From Candidatus Poribacteria bacterium (GTDB lineage Bacteria; Poribacteria; WGA-4E; WGA-3G): 64,000 nucleotides of DNA. The stretch lies in the NCBI GenBank assembly GCA_028820635.1, contig JAPPIG010000118.1:62001-126000 (forward strand). Reading direction: 5' to 3'. Made by a program: the position numbers and the translations under genes. Within the stretch, counting starts at the first letter, position 1. Each line of letters opens with the position of its first letter. The notes beneath the pieces are model-generated. The model was not told the origin of the DNA. It saw nothing but the letters and a program-made list of their open reading frames with translations, and searched no databases. Shown piece by piece: positions 49,825 through 58,188 of this stretch.

Positions 49825-51195
49825 TTATGGCAGCGGCACAGCTTTTGTTTTATCTCCAATCCGCCGCATTGTGATTTCCTGTTCAACTGTCGGGTCTGGC
49901 AGCCCTGTTTCGGCTAACCGCTGTTTCAAGAAAGCGTCCATATCGTTTTTTAATTGTGCAACAATGTCATCCGCTTCTTCAGCCAAATTATAAATTTCAT
50001 CAGGGTCTTCCTCAAGATCGTAGAGTTCAATATCGGGGGTATTATAGACAGCAGGCGTGCCGCCGGTCTCTACAATCAGTTTCCACTTTCGTGTCTGCCA
50101 TCCACGCTTTTTCATCCACCCGCATTCTGTCAGATAGATTGCATCGCATGAACCGTCATCTGCGCTATTCTCAACCAAACTGCGAAGGCTTGCCCCTTCC
50201 ATCTTTTCGCGTTTTTCCAAAGCACTTTGCCCAGCATAATCTAAAACAGTCGGCGCAATGTCCTTCAGAGAAACTAACCCATCAAGCCGCTGTCCTTTCG
50301 GAATAATCGCGGGGCAGTGCATTACCAATGGAATATGGCAATTCGTTTGATACAATCCGTGATGGTCATACCAAAGTTCGTGTTCATCAAGTTCTTCACC
50401 GTGGTCAGCCGTAATTACCAAAAGCGTTTCTTCCATCAGCCCACAATCCTGTAAATACTGAAAAAGTTGCGCCAAAGATGCATCCATATAAGCAATTGAA
50501 GCATCATATTGCGAATTCACATACCTACGGTCTGTCCAGAGGCGTTTTTTAGCGAGATCATCAGGATCATCTGGATCGGGTTTGCACATCCACTGCCGAA
50601 AATAATCTGTAAACGGTTCACATGCATAGACAGCATCCATACTCCGATTGTTCGGATCGCATTCATCACCACTATAAAACATCCGTTCAAATGGTAGTGG
50701 TGGTAGGTAAGGCGTATGCGGATCCCAATAGTGAAGAAATGCAAACCACGGTTTATCCTGCGATTGTGCAAGTTCCAACAGTTCTATCGCTGTTTGATTC
50801 ACAGCTTCAGCTTTTCGTGCGTTTCGGTAGCGCGTTTCCCATTGATAACCGCGATACTGATTTTCTGGAAAACCGCGTTGAAACCAACGTCCCAAATTGT
50901 CTGCTGCTACAGTAAAATAACCTGCTTCGCTTAACAATTCTGGGAGAGTCTTGATGTTTTCAGAAAGGTTTAAACGTCCACCTTGTGTTATAATTTGGTG
51001 CGTCAACACATCTTTTCCAGTAAACATTGTTGTATGTGCTGGATGCGTAGGGATATGTGGACTAATACAGCTTTCAAAAAGGGTCGCATCTGCTACTAAC
51101 GCGTCAAGATGTGGGGTTGTCAGGTGAGTATGTCCATAACAACTCATACTTGACGCGCGCAGCGTATCTAATGAGAAAAGGATAATATTACGCAA
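49825..51195 (-). CDS. alkaline-phosphatase-superfamily 'sulfatase' with Thr at the nucleophile site
   Basis: 'NIILFSLDTLRASSMSCYGH', 'LVITADHGEELDEHELWYDHHGLYQ'; nucleophile region 'SPHIPTHPAHTTMFTGK' lacks C/S-x-P-x-R. Confidence 0.85.
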   Translation of the reverse strand: MRNIILFSLDTLRASSMSCYGHTHLTTPHLDALVADATLFESCISPHIPTHPAHTTMFTGKDVLTHQIITQGGRLNLSENIKTLPELLSEAGYFTVAADNLGRWFQRGFPENQYRGYQWETRYRNARKAEAVNQTAIELLELAQSQDKPWFAFLHYWDPHTPYLPPLPFERMFYSGDECDPNNRSMDAVYACEPFTDYFRQWMCKPDPDDPDDLAKKRLWTDRRYVNSQYDASIAYMDASLAQLFQYLQDCGLMEETLLVITADHGEELDEHELWYDHHGLYQTNCHIPLVMHCPAIIPKGQRLDGLVSLKDIAPTVLDYAGQSALEKREKMEGASLRSLVENSADDGSCDAIYLTECGWMKKRGWQTRKWKLIVETGGTPAVYNTPDIELYDLEEDPDEIYNLAEEADDIVAQLKNDMDAFLKQRLAETGLPDPTVEQEITMRRIGDKTKAVPLP

Positions 51196-51252
51196 AACTC
51201 TCCTCCACGGAGTTTCCTAAAATGCCACACCGTCAGTGGGTTGAAGTTGCAG

Positions 51253-52398
51253 TTAATCTGCAGCAGCGGCATCAACTGTAGCCATTTGTGCACTTCGAAT
51301 TGCTTCTGCTAAGTAGGTAATCCCCTCTGGAACGTCATCAACATGACAATACGCATACGCCAATCGAATCGCTTTCACCGGATCGCCTGCATAGTGGAAC
51401 GCACTGCCGTTACTATAACCCACACCTTTTGCCGATGCCAACTCACTTAGCTTATTCATATCAGTCGATTCTGGCAGATCTATCCAAAGGAAAAGTCCAC
51501 CGCGTGGTTTCGTCCACGTACAGAGGTCACTGACGTTTGCTTCAAGCGTATCAATCACGGTTTGACATTTAGCACCGACAGCAGCATTTGTCGTTTCAAG
51601 GTGCGCCTCAAGATGCTCCATGAAAAACTCAGCCACAATCGCACTTGCAAGTGCACTTGTTCCGCCATCCCAGCGATTGTGATGAATCATCCCGTAATAG
51701 GGTTGTTGTGCAACAAAGTACCCTTGTCGCACGCCTGCCCCTAAGATTTTTGAGAACGTCGCGATGAAAATAACACGGTTTGATGTATCTAATTTAAACA
51801 AAGAAGCGGGCGTTGGGTTCGGCACAAAATCAATATCACCATAGCAATCGTCTTCTACAATGAGTGTGTCGTATTCTTCTGCAAGTTCCAACATGCGGTG
51901 CCGCCGTTCAAGTGACAAGATCGCACCAGTCGGGTTTTGGTGGTTAGATGTCGTATAGATGAGAGATGGTGTGACATTTTGGCGTTTAAGCGCTTTTAAT
52001 TGAGCCTCCAACGCATCCATGTCCATACCATCTACGTAATCCATCGGTATCCCGACAATATTCGCTTTGAGGTGTCGCATAATACCGAGTGTGCCGCTAT
52101 AGGTAAATTCCTCCGTTAATACCGTATCACCCGGTTTAATAAATGTCCCTAACACTAATTCAAGTGCCTGCATTGACCCTGAGGTAATCGAGGTGTTATC
52201 TACTGGAAGCGGGACACCTTCTCGCCGTTCAAAGCGCATTGATGCAAGTTCGCGTAATCCACGGTAACCAGATTCGCCGGGATAATTGACCAGCTGCCCT
52301 CCCAATTTACGGAGCGCTTTTGCGCTTGCTTCAATCAACGCCTCAGTCGGAAACGTATAAGGGTCAGGTCTACCCCCTGTAAACGCAAAGTCTTTCAT
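51253..52398 (-). CDS. PLP-dependent aminotransferase class I/II (MocR/2-aminoadipate type)
   Basis: 'IYTTSNHQNPTGAILSLERRHRMLELAEEYDTLIVEDDCYGDI', 'ATFSKILGAGVRQGYFV'. Confidence 0.9.
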   Translation of the reverse strand: MKDFAFTGGRPDPYTFPTEALIEASAKALRKLGGQLVNYPGESGYRGLRELASMRFERREGVPLPVDNTSITSGSMQALELVLGTFIKPGDTVLTEEFTYSGTLGIMRHLKANIVGIPMDYVDGMDMDALEAQLKALKRQNVTPSLIYTTSNHQNPTGAILSLERRHRMLELAEEYDTLIVEDDCYGDIDFVPNPTPASLFKLDTSNRVIFIATFSKILGAGVRQGYFVAQQPYYGMIHHNRWDGGTSALASAIVAEFFMEHLEAHLETTNAAVGAKCQTVIDTLEANVSDLCTWTKPRGGLFLWIDLPESTDMNKLSELASAKGVGYSNGSAFHYAGDPVKAIRLAYAYCHVDDVPEGITYLAEAIRSAQMATVDAAAAD

Positions 52399-52683
52399 TT
52401 AGGTCTCCTTAAAATACTTGGCTAATTCCATATTAGATATTATAGCATTAGTTGTTTAAAAAGACAACCGCAAACTTAACAATGATCGTATAAAGTTTTC
52501 GTCTTCGCTTGTGTTCTAACAATAGATGTCAATTCCTTGTATAATTTAAGTTGCCAAATAGATTTACAAAAAAATCCTCCCTGTTTTAAGGGAGGAAAGA
52601 TGGGATTATTTAAGAAAATTAACGTTAAAAATCAACGTTAATGAGAAATTATTAATTTTTTTCAAAAAAACTTAACTTTTTCC

Positions 52684-52712
52684 TTGACAACTTTTTTCAC
52701 ATTTTGTATAAT
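52684..52712 (+). promoter_or_regulatory. sigma70-type promoter, leader copy A
   Basis: TTGACA, 17-nt spacer, TATAAT: full consensus. Confidence 0.85.
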
Positions 52713-52717
52713 AATTT

Positions 52718-52885
52718 ACGTTCAATGGTAGTCTCCTATAATGTTTATAGGTGCGCCGACGGTGTTACGACCACCGATCGACGCGGCGCTGCCATAATCC
52801 GACTATAGCAACGCTAACCTAATTGTAGCATTAAACTATCTGTTTGTGTAGCATTTAGGTTAGCACCTTACATGAAAAAGGAGAA
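52718..52885 (+). ncRNA. candidate structured 5' leader RNA, copy A
   Basis: Near-identical to copy B; stems ATGGTAG/CTGCCAT, CCTATAA/TTATAGG, CGGTG/CACCG, GCTAACCTAA/TTAGGTTAGC. Confidence 0.7.
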
Positions 52886-52890
52886 CTTCA

Positions 52891-53409
52891 ATGAAACAGT
52901 GTAAGTTGCCTATCCTTACCGTATTCCTCGGTATTTTCATCTTATTTACAACAAGTCAAACAGTTTATGCACAAAATGCAGAACAGTTACGTGCAAAAAT
53001 TGATGCCTTAGAAAGCAGACTCGCCAAGTTGCATGCTGAGGAGATACAACTTGAAATAGATTTAGGCAACGCAGAGGTCAACTTAGCAAGTGCTTCTGCA
53101 ACCCTTGACAGTGCAAGATATTGGCTTTCGGAAGCTGAAAAAGAGCTAACGCGAGCTATACTTGACCTTGAAAATGCTCTAAACGGAAACGACGCAGCCG
53201 CAATTGAGGACGCAAGGTTTTGGAAAGCCTATTGGGAAAGTGTTGTTGTCGATTTAACTGATTATTTGGACGAGGTGATTGCCGAACATCAAGAAGCGGC
53301 AGATCACCTTCTTTCTGTACAACAGAAAATGAGTGTAAATGCGAAAAATATCAAGTCTGTTGTGCGTGAGCTTAATCAAGCACGAGAAGCGTTAGCGGCA
53401 CTGAATTAG
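52891..53409 (+). CDS. secreted coiled-coil protein (172 aa)
   Basis: Signal peptide ending 'TVYAQNAEQL' and heptad-rich 'AKIDALESRLAKLHAEEIQLEIDL'; RBS AAGGAG. Confidence 0.8.
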   Translation: MKQCKLPILTVFLGIFILFTTSQTVYAQNAEQLRAKIDALESRLAKLHAEEIQLEIDLGNAEVNLASASATLDSARYWLSEAEKELTRAILDLENALNGNDAAAIEDARFWKAYWESVVVDLTDYLDEVIAEHQEAADHLLSVQQKMSVNAKNIKSVVRELNQAREALAALN

Positions 53410-53484
53410 ACGCATCTAATTCAGTAATTTTACCAAATTTACCTTCGTAATGTTGATGGTAAATTGTTCATTTTTATTACAACC

Positions 53485-53631
53485 TATCTCATAAATAGTT
53501 GGAGGGCTTTGAAAGCCCGATTTCAAAATCTTGTAGGAGCGATCTCCGAATCGCGACAGGTCGGGAATCGGAGTTCCCTCCTACAAAGAGAAACAACTCA
53601 TAATGAACCAACAAATCCTATTTATGAGATA
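53485..53631. repeat. MITE-like element, 147 bp
   Basis: Perfect 14-bp terminal inverted repeats TATCTCATAAATAG (53485-53498) / CTATTTATGAGATA (53618-53631) enclosing GTTGGAGGGC and GTAGGAGCGATCTCC palindromes. Confidence 0.8.
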
Positions 53632-53656
53632 CGCTCAAGAAAAACTTAAGTTTTTC

Positions 53657-53685
53657 TTGACAACTGTATGTTTGTTTTTTATAAT
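53657..53685 (+). promoter_or_regulatory. sigma70-type promoter, leader copy B
   Basis: TTGACA, 17-nt spacer, TATAAT: full consensus. Confidence 0.85.
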
Positions 53686-53690
53686 AATTT

Positions 53691-53856
53691 ACGTTCATGG
53701 TAGTCTCCTATAATGTTTATAGGGAGCGTCGACGGTGTTACGACCACTGATCGACGCGGCACTGCCATAATCCGACTATAGCAGTGCTAACCTAATTGCA
53801 ACATGAAACCATCTGTTTTGTGTGACTTTTAGGTTAGCACCTTACAAAGGAGATTT
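53691..53856 (+). ncRNA. candidate structured 5' leader RNA, copy B
   Basis: Same stems as copy A with compatible changes (CGGTG/CACTG; GCGTCGA/TCGACGC; GTGCTAACCTAA/TTAGGTTAGCAC). Confidence 0.7.
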
Positions 53857-53861
53857 TAACG

Positions 53862-54761
53862 ATGAAAATTTTCATGTCTAAAAAGGGAACATTTACCTTT
53901 ATTCTTATTGCACTACTATGTATCACAATGTTTGCTTCCGCTGTTACTTGGACCCAGGTCATTAGTGCAATTAATGCGGTACGAAATGCTATTGCTCTGT
54001 ATAATAAATTAAAAAATTTAATCCCAACACTTGATGAACAGGTAGCTAATCTTCAGCTTAGTATTGACAGCGAGAATGAAGATTATTTTGACGCTGTATT
54101 AGAATTGGCGAGTTCTGCTGCCATATTAGCGTCGCATGAAGGAAACTTAGCGATGGCAGAATCCGCGTATGCTGCTGCCAAGTTGGCAACAAGCAACGCA
54201 GAAAGTGCTGTGTCAACCGCACAAAATCTCTATGATGTGGATAAAGAAGAAGCCGACAGCGCGCGGGATGCCTATTACAATCATGTCCACAATTGTGATG
54301 AATGCTATGTCAGTGTTTGGGAAACGTCCTTATGTTATGATGGCACGATGTATAGGCAAGATTGGCTGAATGCACATTCCGATATGCAAACTTCCAAAAA
54401 GGCACTAAAAGCAGCCAAAAAGGAGTTGAGTAAACGGAAAAATGAGGAATCAGCTACAAAAAGGTCTGTAAGTGAATGGACAGGCAACGTGCAAAATATG
54501 ACCATTTGGGTAAACTCTAGAGCAAAAAAGGTCAAGGAACTAGGGGATGTTCTCAAAATATTGAGGGGACAGCTAAAAACGAAAAGTGATGAGCTAGAGG
54601 CTAAAACCAGAAGGCGTGACGCATTACGTGTGGAGATACCCAAACTCCAGGCGGATATGGATCAGATGATCGCCGCTTGGAGCGAAGATAACCCCGATTT
54701 CAATTGGACAGAGTATTTCGAGCAGAACCCGATCCCTGAAATAGATTTAGATGAGGACTAA
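53862..54761 (+). CDS. secreted coiled-coil protein (299 aa)
   Basis: Signal-peptide-like N-terminus, long heptad-rich helices, Cys motif 'HNCDECYVSVWETSLCY'; RBS AAAGGAG. Confidence 0.8.
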   Translation: MKIFMSKKGTFTFILIALLCITMFASAVTWTQVISAINAVRNAIALYNKLKNLIPTLDEQVANLQLSIDSENEDYFDAVLELASSAAILASHEGNLAMAESAYAAAKLATSNAESAVSTAQNLYDVDKEEADSARDAYYNHVHNCDECYVSVWETSLCYDGTMYRQDWLNAHSDMQTSKKALKAAKKELSKRKNEESATKRSVSEWTGNVQNMTIWVNSRAKKVKELGDVLKILRGQLKTKSDELEAKTRRRDALRVEIPKLQADMDQMIAAWSEDNPDFNWTEYFEQNPIPEIDLDED

Positions 54762-54765
54762 CACA

Positions 54766-55784
54766 ATGAACATAAAATTCTATATCGGCATTATCGTGTT
54801 CCTGTTATCGTTTATTGTGTTTTTTGGTGGATGCGGAGTCAACAAAGTGACACCGCATTGCAACCGTCAAATCCAACACAGAACACCAGAAGCATTTCTT
54901 CTGAAAAGATAGCAGAATATCGACAACTGTGGGAAAACTCGCTTGTGAAGCATTTACCGCCAGACGAAATCCAAAAAATGGATCCAAAAATCAAAGAACA
55001 GCATTTTTGGGATTACGTGCAAAGGATGGAGAAACATCAAGAAACGTTTGACAAACTCTATCAAACAATTGATGACACGCTCCGTGAACAAGAACCCATG
55101 ATAAAATGGGCGCTTGAGTGGAAAAAGAATCATCCACAACGGCAAAAGGAGCGGGAAAGACAACGACAACAGCGCGAAGCAGAGGATGCTGAATTTGATG
55201 CCTACCTGAAAGCAGAGGTGCTTCCACGCCTTAGAAAATTCGCGGACATTGACGATGATGGGAATTTCATCTCATGGAAGCCGGGATTTATGGCACTTGT
55301 TGAGAGACAAGAAAAAATGGCTACAAACATCGGGCCATTTGCAGAAGATGAAACACCGTCGAAAAATGGTGTCTCGCCTCCGAATGCAACGCGATTACCA
55401 ACAACCACGCGTCCGGAAGAACCCGTTTCTTCTCCCTCAGCGGAACAACGGCGAAACGAGAAAAAATGGAAAGATGACTTGACGTTTAAGGTTACAGAGT
55501 GGAGCAATCAACTCAATGAGCAATACCCTGATATCTTCATCTTGCCCTATTTAACGAGTGAGGAATATAACGAGTTCTTTCCAACCGAGGAATCACGTCA
55601 AATGCTCCAACAGCGGCAAACACAGATGCAAACCGATGTTGTCAACCGAGTGCAAAACTTGTTATCAACCGATACTTCTGGTAATAGGCAAGAGAAACTC
55701 TCTGTCGTGCGCGAGGTTCTGTCTCAAAACTGGGATTCAGACTTCGCAGAGGCGGTAATAAGCCAGTTACAACAGGAAAAATAA
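54766..55784 (+). CDS. lipoprotein gene, apparently frameshifted between signal peptide and body
   Basis: ATG 54766 gives MNIKFYIGIIVFLLSFIVFFGGCGVNK..., which stops at a TAG about 54910; body continues in the -1 frame as ORF 54831-55784. Confidence 0.65.
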
Positions 55785-55803
55785 CAAGGTTATTCACAAT
55801 ACC

Positions 55804-55840
55804 AAAGGCAGGTAACCGTTGTGTTACCTGCCTTTTCTTT
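55804..55840 (+). terminator. rho-independent terminator of the coiled-coil/lipoprotein cluster
   Basis: AAAGGCAGGTAAC-CGTTGT-GTTACCTGCCTTTTCTTT. Confidence 0.92.
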
Positions 55841-55909
55841 ATTAAATGTATCTAAAACCTCACACGCCATTGTCTGAATCGGAAACATTCAATCCCAACA
55901 ATCACTCTC

Positions 55910-55938
55910 TTGACATCACAAACCCGTTATGCTAAAAT
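55910..55938 (+). promoter_or_regulatory. sigma70-type promoter of rimI
   Basis: TTGACA (55910-55915), 17-nt spacer, TAAAAT (55933-55938). Confidence 0.7.
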
Positions 55939-55945
55939 TCCGCAA

Positions 55946-56410
55946 ATGACAATTGAGAAACCTTTTCCAGAAATTATCTTTGAACAGATGCAACAAAAAG
56001 ACCTTGAACAGGTAATGGTGATAGAAAAGGAATCCTTCCCCGATCCATGGTCTGAATCATTTTTTAAAAAGGAACTTCGAAAAAGAAAAAAATATACACA
56101 TTTATATATTGCCCGGTTAAATAACGAAGTCATCGGATATATTGTCTTTTACATCTTCCGCTCTGAAGGACACATCCTGAATATTGCCGTAGCCTCTGAA
56201 TATAGGCGGCGCGGTGTAGCAAAATATCTACTCGCCTCTGCATTAGAAATTGTTCGGAAAAACGCGGGGGAGGAAGTATTTCTTGAAGTTTCTGTTAATA
56301 ATATCGCAGCACAGGGACTCTACAGACAATTCGGATTTGAAGTTTACGGTATCCGAAAAAGGTACTATAGCAACGGTGAAGATGCGTACGTCTTACGAAA
56401 AGACTTATAA
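55946..56410 (+). CDS. rimI: ribosomal protein alanine N-acetyltransferase RimI-like
   Basis: 'VMVIEKESFPDPWSESFFKKEL', 'LNIAVASEYRRRGVAKYLLASAL', 'EVSVNNIAAQGLYRQFGFEVYGIRKRYYSNGEDAYVLRKDL'. Confidence 0.9.
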   Translation: MTIEKPFPEIIFEQMQQKDLEQVMVIEKESFPDPWSESFFKKELRKRKKYTHLYIARLNNEVIGYIVFYIFRSEGHILNIAVASEYRRRGVAKYLLASALEIVRKNAGEEVFLEVSVNNIAAQGLYRQFGFEVYGIRKRYYSNGEDAYVLRKDL

Positions 56411-56492
56411 AACTTAGCGAGTAAACCACTAAAGAACAACTAAAAGAGACTATAGAAAAATATTTGAAGGCAAACGATGAGGGAGAATAGCA

Positions 56493-57308
56493 ATGAACAG
56501 TGATACAGTTCACCTAACACCAGCACAAAGATTACACTTTGACATCTACGGTTTCGTATTATTGGAAAACGTTTTAACCACTGATGAAACCGAACGGATG
56601 AAAGATGCGCTTTACAGAATTAAAGCTGATCAAAACCTTGATGGCACAAGGGTTTACCTAAATTGGCGAGGCGAACACCACGCGCACATGGGAAATCTTG
56701 TTGAATACGATCCCGCGTTGTTGGAATATGCGGCACATCCCAAACTTGTTCCGCTTGTTGAGGAGGTTGTCGGAGGAGCAGTCCGCCTTGAGGAGACCGA
56801 AGCCATTATTAACTGGCGAAACTCTGATGATGATTTTGATGAACTTCACAAACGTCGTTACAATCCAACCGGTTTTCATCGTGGCACGCAGCACGGTTGG
56901 GGCACCTATATGGAACAGGATAAGTTTCATTGCATCTTTGTCAAGACGCTTGCATACTTGACTGATGTTGGTCCTGACGATGGCGGAACATGTGTGATTC
57001 CGGGTAGTCATCGATTGACCTGGAAACAGAACGAAATGATAGAAGCAGCGTTGTCCGATGACAAACTGATTCATCAAGTTGAAGCATCAGCGGGTTCTGT
57101 GCTACTTTTTGCGGAGGCACTGATTCACAGCACTACTGCTATTCGCAGCGACAAAGAGCGTGTTATCCTCATCGCAGGTTATACCCCACCGATGGTACGT
57201 GAATGGCCAGGCAATGAGGTGAGTCCAGAATTTGTTGAGACACTCCCAGAAGAAATCCGCCCGCTTATCTCTGGCAGCGACAGTTGGCACTGGAGGCGTA
57301 GATATTAA
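56493..57308 (+). CDS. phytanoyl-CoA dioxygenase (PhyH) family protein
   Basis: 'DIYGFVLLENVLTTDETERMKDAL', 'DDGGTCVIPGSHRLTW', 'SVLLFAEALIHSTTAIRSDKERVILIAGY'. Confidence 0.88.
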   Translation: MNSDTVHLTPAQRLHFDIYGFVLLENVLTTDETERMKDALYRIKADQNLDGTRVYLNWRGEHHAHMGNLVEYDPALLEYAAHPKLVPLVEEVVGGAVRLEETEAIINWRNSDDDFDELHKRRYNPTGFHRGTQHGWGTYMEQDKFHCIFVKTLAYLTDVGPDDGGTCVIPGSHRLTWKQNEMIEAALSDDKLIHQVEASAGSVLLFAEALIHSTTAIRSDKERVILIAGYTPPMVREWPGNEVSPEFVETLPEEIRPLISGSDSWHWRRRY

Positions 57309-58021
57309 ACTGTATTGGACTTTGCCCGCAGTTGTTCAATTTCCAATAGTGCCTTGGCAAGTTCGGCTTCAACGTTTTGGCGGGCAACAGATTCTTGTCG
57401 TGCTCGTTCTTCAGCGTATTCTACCCTTTCTGTAGGTGGTTGCAGCCATTTTTCAGTGAGTGGGTTATAAAGTCTCAAAACACCGCTATGTTCACCGAGT
57501 TCCAAATTCAATACGTCAGAACGTAGACGTTCATCAACAAAATCTATCTCTTGATACGTGCCGTCTGTAAGCCGAAACCCGATAAAATTTGGGTTTATCT
57601 CACCGTAAGGATCGTAAATATAGTATTCCTTCACTGCAAGAACTGACGCATAAAGATCCTTTTTACGACGCATGTCTTCTCTAAATGTACTGGGACTTGC
57701 CAATTCCAGAACAAAATCGGGCGTATTGCCTTCTTCCCATGTTAGATAGGTACGTCGCGGTTTTTTAGAAACATCAAAAACTACGAATACATCTGGGGCA
57801 ACAGATTTTTTAGGGTTTCCTTGTTCATAATACATTAACAGATTTCCCGATACATAAACTGGGTCATCCCGGAAATGGTGTTGCAGCGTCTGAATGCAAT
57901 CCACCATTAAGTCGCGATGTTTATCCGTTTCTGCCATAGGTTTACCGTCCGATTCTGGATAGATTATTGTTGGTGCAGACTGTATTTTTGGTTTCATCGT
58001 GCCATCTCCTAAAAGCGGCAA
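57305..58021 (-). CDS. Uma2 family (DUF820) putative endonuclease, second copy
   Basis: 'IIYPESDGKPMAETDKHRDLM', 'SVAPDVFVVFDVSKKPRRTYLTWEEGNTPDFVLELASPST'. Confidence 0.87.
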   Translation of the reverse strand: MPLLGDGTMKPKIQSAPTIIYPESDGKPMAETDKHRDLMVDCIQTLQHHFRDDPVYVSGNLLMYYEQGNPKKSVAPDVFVVFDVSKKPRRTYLTWEEGNTPDFVLELASPSTFREDMRRKKDLYASVLAVKEYYIYDPYGEINPNFIGFRLTDGTYQEIDFVDERLRSDVLNLELGEHSGVLRLYNPLTEKWLQPPTERVEYAEERARQESVARQNVEAELAKALLEIEQLRAKSNTV

Positions 58022-58188
58022 GGATTTTGACTGAAATGCAGATTAATATTGCCTCATATTTTTATATTTGCTTCCATTAAAGTATACCACACTACTTCTT
58101 GAATGTCACGTCTCTAAAGTTTACAGTTGTCTGCATTTAACGATGTTAATGTAGCATTCAGTGAATGAATTTCTACTCAACAATATTA

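Noticed and set aside
52811-52864. GCTAACCTAA...TTAGGTTAGC as an integron attC site
   Set aside because: Does not match the RYYYAAC/GTTRRRY core spacing, no integron integrase is in the window, and the stem lies in a promoter-to-RBS leader conserved in two copies.
52872-52904. Micro-ORF MKKENFNETV* overlapping the start of the copy A gene
   Set aside because: Not present in leader copy B; it includes the SD itself and is probably incidental.
54816-54835. Programmed -1 frameshift at GTGTTTTTTGG in the lipoprotein gene
   Set aside because: Slipping there would bypass the lipobox Cys; a point indel after TGCGGA better explains the two halves.
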